Part shown: positions 5,898-8,431 of the stretch, piece by piece | Layout: every line of letters begins with the position of its first letter | Position numbering within the stretch: position 1 is the stretch's first letter | Assembly: GCA_947166955.1 (NCBI GenBank) | Contig: CAMVGI010000043.1 | Span: 1-8,431, forward strand | Direction of reading: 5' to 3' | Source of the DNA: an uncultured Clostridia bacterium | GTDB lineage: Bacteria > Bacillota_A > Clostridia > Oscillospirales > Oscillospiraceae | Length of the DNA: 8,431 nt | Translations under genes and position numbers: made by a program | The notes under the pieces: model-generated | What the model was told of the DNA's origin: nothing | What the model saw: the letters and a program-made list of their open reading frames with translations, nothing else | Databases searched by the model: none

Positions 5898-7943
5898 GTG
5901 GAGCCCGCGGGCAAAACGGCCTGCGGCGGAAAAGACGCGCTGTCCGTACTGACGACGCAGAACGGCACGCTTCTTGAGGGCGGCAGCGGCTATCTTGCTA
6001 TGGGCGGCAAGCGGACCGGCGCGCCGGTGGCGGAGCAGGCGGTCACCCATCTGACGCAGGGGCGCGGCGGCTGGTACTATGTGGACGCGGCGTCTCTTGA
6101 CATGTGCTTTGAGGACGCGGCGTTCGGCGTACCGCAGCGTATGCTGCGGCTGAACACGAGCTGGAACGGTACGGCGCGGGAGCTGACGGACCTTGTGCTG
6201 ACGCACGAGGAAAGCGCCCTGATGCTGCTCGACGGCTCGATTTTGACGCTGACGGACGCGGAGGGAACAAGGGAGTTGACGGGCGTCCTGCGCCCCACGC
6301 CGCTGCGCGCCGGCATTACGCTGGCGGAATACGTGCTGCTCGCGCTGCTTGCGGCGGCGGTCCTGTGGCTGCTGCTGTGCGGCTTGCGGCGGGGCTACGC
6401 CTCCATCGTTGTGTTTCGCGGCGGCCTGCTCGCCACGGCGTTGCTGCTGTGCTTCACGGCGTTGTATGAGCTTTACCTCGTGCCGTCGATGCACGCGTTC
6501 GACCTGAGGGAAAACACGGCGATTGCCGCCGGTATCGTGCGCGCTGCGCGCGCCGGCGGCCGGCTGAATGACGCGAGCCTGAGCGCCGACCTCTGCCGGA
6601 TGCTGGAGGACGCGGACAACGGGCGGAACGTGTGCGCCGTGCTTGCGCGGAAAAACGGCGCGGAATGGATCACGTCGGATGGACGGCTCGCGCTGACGCA
6701 AAAGGGATTTTCTCCCGCGCTCGCGGACGAGGCGCAGCGCAGCGGAACCGCCTGTACGCTGAGCGGCGGCGTGCTTCGTTATGCCTGCGCGGCGGGGGAC
6801 GGCAGCCTGCTGGTGCGCGTCGAGAACGCCCATGAGACAGACACGGGGCTGATGCTGCGCGCGCTGCTGTCCATCTGCGGGGCGCTGGTTTGCATGACGC
6901 TGCTTGTCCTGCTCTCCGTCGGCGTGGACATTCGCCGCATTACGGCAAAAATGGAGCGCATCTCCCAGGGCGGCGTACCCGAACGATTGAAGCTGAACAC
7001 GGGCGACGAGCTGGAGAGCATGGCGAGCGCGGTCGATTCGATGGGCGTTTCCCTGCGGAAGCAGGAGGAGGAGCGCGCCGGGCTGGAACGCTCCTACCGC
7101 CGCTTCGTGCCGGAAAAGGTGCTCGCGCTGCTGGGGAAACAGTCCATCGGCGAGGTCGACAAGAGCAGCTTCGCCGCGCGGCGCATGCTGGTGATGACGG
7201 TCTGGTTCTCTTTCCCGGAGACGTTGTATACCGACACCAGAAACAGCCGGCTGCTGTTTGACAGCGTCAATGAGGTGATCGAACGCACGGCGGCGATCGT
7301 CGCGCATAAGGGCGGCACGGTGTTCCACTTTGCCTACAACGGCTTCGACGTTGTGATGGACGAGGACGGCGAAGCGATCAGCACCGCCGTTGCGATCCGG
7401 CAGGAGGTCCTGTCGCTCAACGAGCTGCGCGCCCGCAGATCCCTGCCTCCCGTCACGCTTTGCATCGCGCTGGACGTGGGCGACGTCATGCTCGGCATCG
7501 TGGGCGACATTTCGCAGATGGAGCCGACGACGATCTCGTCGAGCCTTTCGACCGTGCAGGAGCTCATCGGCCTGTGCAATCGGCTCAAGGCGGGCATCCT
7601 GTGCACGGAAGCGATCATTTCACAGCATCAGGAGTATGGCAGCCGCTACATGGGCAAATGTGTCGTCGGCGGTCGCTCCGTCCGCGTGTATGAGGTCTTT
7701 GACGGGGACGAGTTAAACGTCCGGCGCGGCAAGGCGTCCTCCATACACGACTTTTCACAGGGCGTTTACGACCTCTACGGCGGGGACGCCGCGGGCGCGA
7801 AGCATCAGTTTTTGCAACTGGCGCACAGCTATCCGCTTGACGGCGGCGTGCGGTACTATCTGTATCTCGCGGACCGGATGGAGCACGATTCGTCGCTGCC
7901 CTGCGTGCTGAACGTGGACAGCGTCGGCGAAGGAGGAATCTGA
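5898..7943 (+). CDS. 3' fragment: three membrane segments, HAMP-like linker, cyclase-like domain, TPR-like tail
   Basis: The open frame after the TGA can start at GTG 5898 (681 residues), but only a weak GGAAG at 5889-5893 precedes it, 4 bases away; ATG 6000 has no site at all. Independent translation is therefore doubtful. Without the N-terminal anchor the remaining part of the outer domain would have to stay inside or cross the membrane unaided, and the three remaining membrane segments would conflict with the charge pattern. The cyclase-like region begins with the typical lead-in RRFVPEKVLALLG (nucleotides about 7099-7137) and ends near 7700. The tail FSQGVYDLYGGDAAGAKHQF (about 7750-7810) resembles the helical repeat often seen behind cyclase domains of this kind. 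It is best treated as the second part of one gene. Confidence 0.65.
   Translation: MEPAGKTACGGKDALSVLTTQNGTLLEGGSGYLAMGGKRTGAPVAEQAVTHLTQGRGGWYYVDAASLDMCFEDAAFGVPQRMLRLNTSWNGTARELTDLVLTHEESALMLLDGSILTLTDAEGTRELTGVLRPTPLRAGITLAEYVLLALLAAAVLWLLLCGLRRGYASIVVFRGGLLATALLLCFTALYELYLVPSMHAFDLRENTAIAAGIVRAARAGGRLNDASLSADLCRMLEDADNGRNVCAVLARKNGAEWITSDGRLALTQKGFSPALADEAQRSGTACTLSGGVLRYACAAGDGSLLVRVENAHETDTGLMLRALLSICGALVCMTLLVLLSVGVDIRRITAKMERISQGGVPERLKLNTGDELESMASAVDSMGVSLRKQEEERAGLERSYRRFVPEKVLALLGKQSIGEVDKSSFAARRMLVMTVWFSFPETLYTDTRNSRLLFDSVNEVIERTAAIVAHKGGTVFHFAYNGFDVVMDEDGEAISTAVAIRQEVLSLNELRARRSLPPVTLCIALDVGDVMLGIVGDISQMEPTTISSSLSTVQELIGLCNRLKAGILCTEAIISQHQEYGSRYMGKCVVGGRSVRVYEVFDGDELNVRRGKASSIHDFSQGVYDLYGGDAAGAKHQFLQLAHSYPLDGGVRYYLYLADRMEHDSSLPCVLNVDSVGEGGI
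7930..7936 (+). promoter_or_regulatory. Ribosome binding site of the 112-residue membrane protein
   Basis: AAGGAGG lies inside the end of the cyclase-like gene, 10 bases before ATG 7947, supporting that start and coupled translation. Confidence 0.7.
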
Positions 7944-7946
7944 GCT

Positions 7947-8285
7947 ATGGCGTGGGAAGAACTGCTCAAGCTGCACGACGCGCGCGGTGAGACCCTGCTG
8001 CCGACGGAGGACGATGGAAACGGGGACAAGGGCAGCCTCATAGGGCGCGTCCGCGCGCTGGCCGGACAGACCGGCGGCGCGGAGGCAGCGCCGGACGGAG
8101 AGGAGGCGGCGCCGGTGTTCTGCGCGGACGGTTATCTGCGCCGCTCTCCGGTACAGGCGTACCGCACGGCGGAGGGGTATGAGCGCCGCAGGATACGCAA
8201 GCTCGTGCTGGCGCTCCTGGGCGTGTGCGCCGTGGCGGCGCTGGGATACGCGCTGATGCGCGCGGGACTGCTTCGGTTTCGGTAA
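7947..8285 (+). CDS. Small single-pass membrane protein, function unknown
   Basis: This 112-residue protein starts 3 bases after the preceding stop and belongs to no family I recognise. Residues 1-10 form a short possible helix (AWEELLKLHD). Residues about 15-60 are acidic and rich in Gly, Ala, Asp and Glu, so probably flexible. Residues about 61-77 include YLRRSPVQAYRTAEGY. A basic patch RRRIRK (80-85) directly precedes one membrane segment at about 86-105, leaving a tail of only a few residues (RAGLLRFR). The positive-inside pattern predicts a cytoplasmic N-terminal tail of 80 residues, so it could tether a soluble partner to the membrane. Its position between the cyclase-like gene and another likely membrane-associated gene supports a part in the same complex. 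The gene itself is well supported by its binding site and spacing; the role is open. Confidence 0.75.
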   Translation: MAWEELLKLHDARGETLLPTEDDGNGDKGSLIGRVRALAGQTGGAEAAPDGEEAAPVFCADGYLRRSPVQAYRTAEGYERRRIRKLVLALLGVCAVAALGYALMRAGLLRFR

Positions 8286-8294
8286 CGTTTCTCC

Positions 8295-8302
8295 GGGGAG
8301 GA
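8295..8302 (+). promoter_or_regulatory. Ribosome binding site preceding a TTG start
   Basis: GGGGAGGA is followed after 7 bases by TTG 8310. No ATG or GTG in that frame is nearby upstream, so this site defines a TTG start. The gap 8286-8309 contains no terminator-like hairpin, consistent with a continuing operon. Confidence 0.65.
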
Positions 8303-8309
8303 ACTCTCT

Positions 8310-8431
8310 TTGAACTACTTCTTTTACCAATTGAGCCGCTCGATCGGCGTGTTTTTCCGTACGCTCAAGGCTTTCATTACCAGAAAGATCATGGGCGTCG
8401 GCGCGTATGTGCGCAGGTTGACGAATTTTTC
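8310..8431 (+). CDS. Start of an unidentified basic, aromatic-rich protein (3' end outside window)
   Basis: Only the first 40 codons are present, opening with TTG as MNYFFYQLSRSIGVFFR and continuing open to the right edge with basic residues (TLKAFITRKIMG, YVRRL). The N-terminus is rich in aromatic residues and evenly spaced arginines and lysines, like an amphipathic or membrane-surface helix, with no clear signal peptide. The strong ribosome binding site and the 24-base gap to the previous gene place it in the same operon. I do not recognise the family from this fragment. A cytoplasmic segment that precedes membrane helices is plausible but cannot be checked here. Confidence 0.6.
   Translation, partial: MNYFFYQLSRSIGVFFRTLKAFITRKIMGVGAYVRRLTNF

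Larger units (their letters stand above)
5361..7943 (+). pseudogene. Membrane sensor with degenerate class III cyclase domain, interrupted by an in-frame TGA
   Basis: Read through the TGA at codon 171, this is a single 860-residue protein in one frame. Order: membrane anchor 8-25; outer beta-rich domain about 27-320; membrane segments 324-342 and 355-375 joined by a short arginine-rich inner loop; second outer domain about 376-499 (Cache-like position, not identifiable by sequence); membrane segment 500-521; HAMP-like linker 523-570 with GDELESMASAVDSM; class III adenylate/guanylate cyclase-like domain about 578-780; helical TPR-like tail about 794-844. Positive charges sit on the predicted inner sides, giving a consistent four-pass topology. 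Key cyclase residues look lost: the first metal Asp position is V-W-F (614-616), the second is G-F-D (661-663), and the transition-state Asn is Gly737, whereas Arg741 and the VGDVMLGIVG core (706-715) remain. It is probably a binding or scaffold domain. It may be a recent pseudogene, a strain-level mutation or a sequencing error. Confidence 0.75.

Noticed and set aside
5871..5912. Selenocysteine at the TGA, with a possible U-x-x-C motif and a stem pairing 5881-5886 with 5906-5912
   Set aside because: The stem has a bulge and a 19-base loop without the usual bacterial SECIS loop features, the site lies in a predicted outer beta domain, and Trp fits the surrounding strand better.
5124..7328. 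A 734-codon open frame on the minus strand
   Set aside because: It mirrors the plus-strand cyclase-like gene in high-GC DNA, its translation is low-complexity Arg/Gln/Ala/His-rich sequence without motifs, and the plus strand shows clear domains.

Overview
The window is a dense, all plus-strand gene block of about 8.4 kb with high GC content (roughly two thirds by eye). Ribosome binding sites are strong and AGGAGG-like, starts include GTG and TTG, and most junctions overlap or nearly touch. This style suggests a high-GC Firmicute (Clostridia-like gut bacterium), but no phylogenetic marker is present, so the taxon is an inference. The longest intergenic gap is 40 bases, and I see no tRNA, rRNA, CRISPR array, insertion sequence, terminator or convincing promoter. 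The window looks like the interior of one operon.

The left half (1-4586) encodes parts of a contractile injection system (phage-tail-like particle). First is the C-terminal part of a baseplate J/gp47-like wedge protein, open at the left edge. Next is a tail protein I-like baseplate component. Third is a large conserved protein with an N-terminal FYGKLL-type domain and a C-terminal bacterial Ig-like domain. Sheath, tube, spike, ATPase and effector genes are not in the window; they would be expected further upstream or elsewhere.

The right half (4587-8431) changes character and looks like a membrane-linked signalling block. It has a 244-residue protein that resembles a kinase fold stripped of its catalytic residues. 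It is followed by a multi-pass membrane protein with an outer beta-rich domain, a second outer domain, a HAMP-like linker and a class III nucleotide cyclase-like domain whose metal-binding aspartates appear to be missing. Then come a 112-residue single-pass membrane protein and the start of a further basic, aromatic-rich gene that runs off the right edge.

Two points stand out. The cyclase-like gene is interrupted by a single in-frame TGA (5871-5873) that looks like a TGG-to-TGA change; sequence on both sides stays in the same frame and reads as one protein. In addition, two neighbouring proteins both look like catalytically dead members of signalling enzyme families, co-transcribed with baseplate genes. 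Together they suggest a non-enzymatic, membrane-anchored sensing or docking module for the injection particle. That role is inference; the gene order and missing residues are seen directly.
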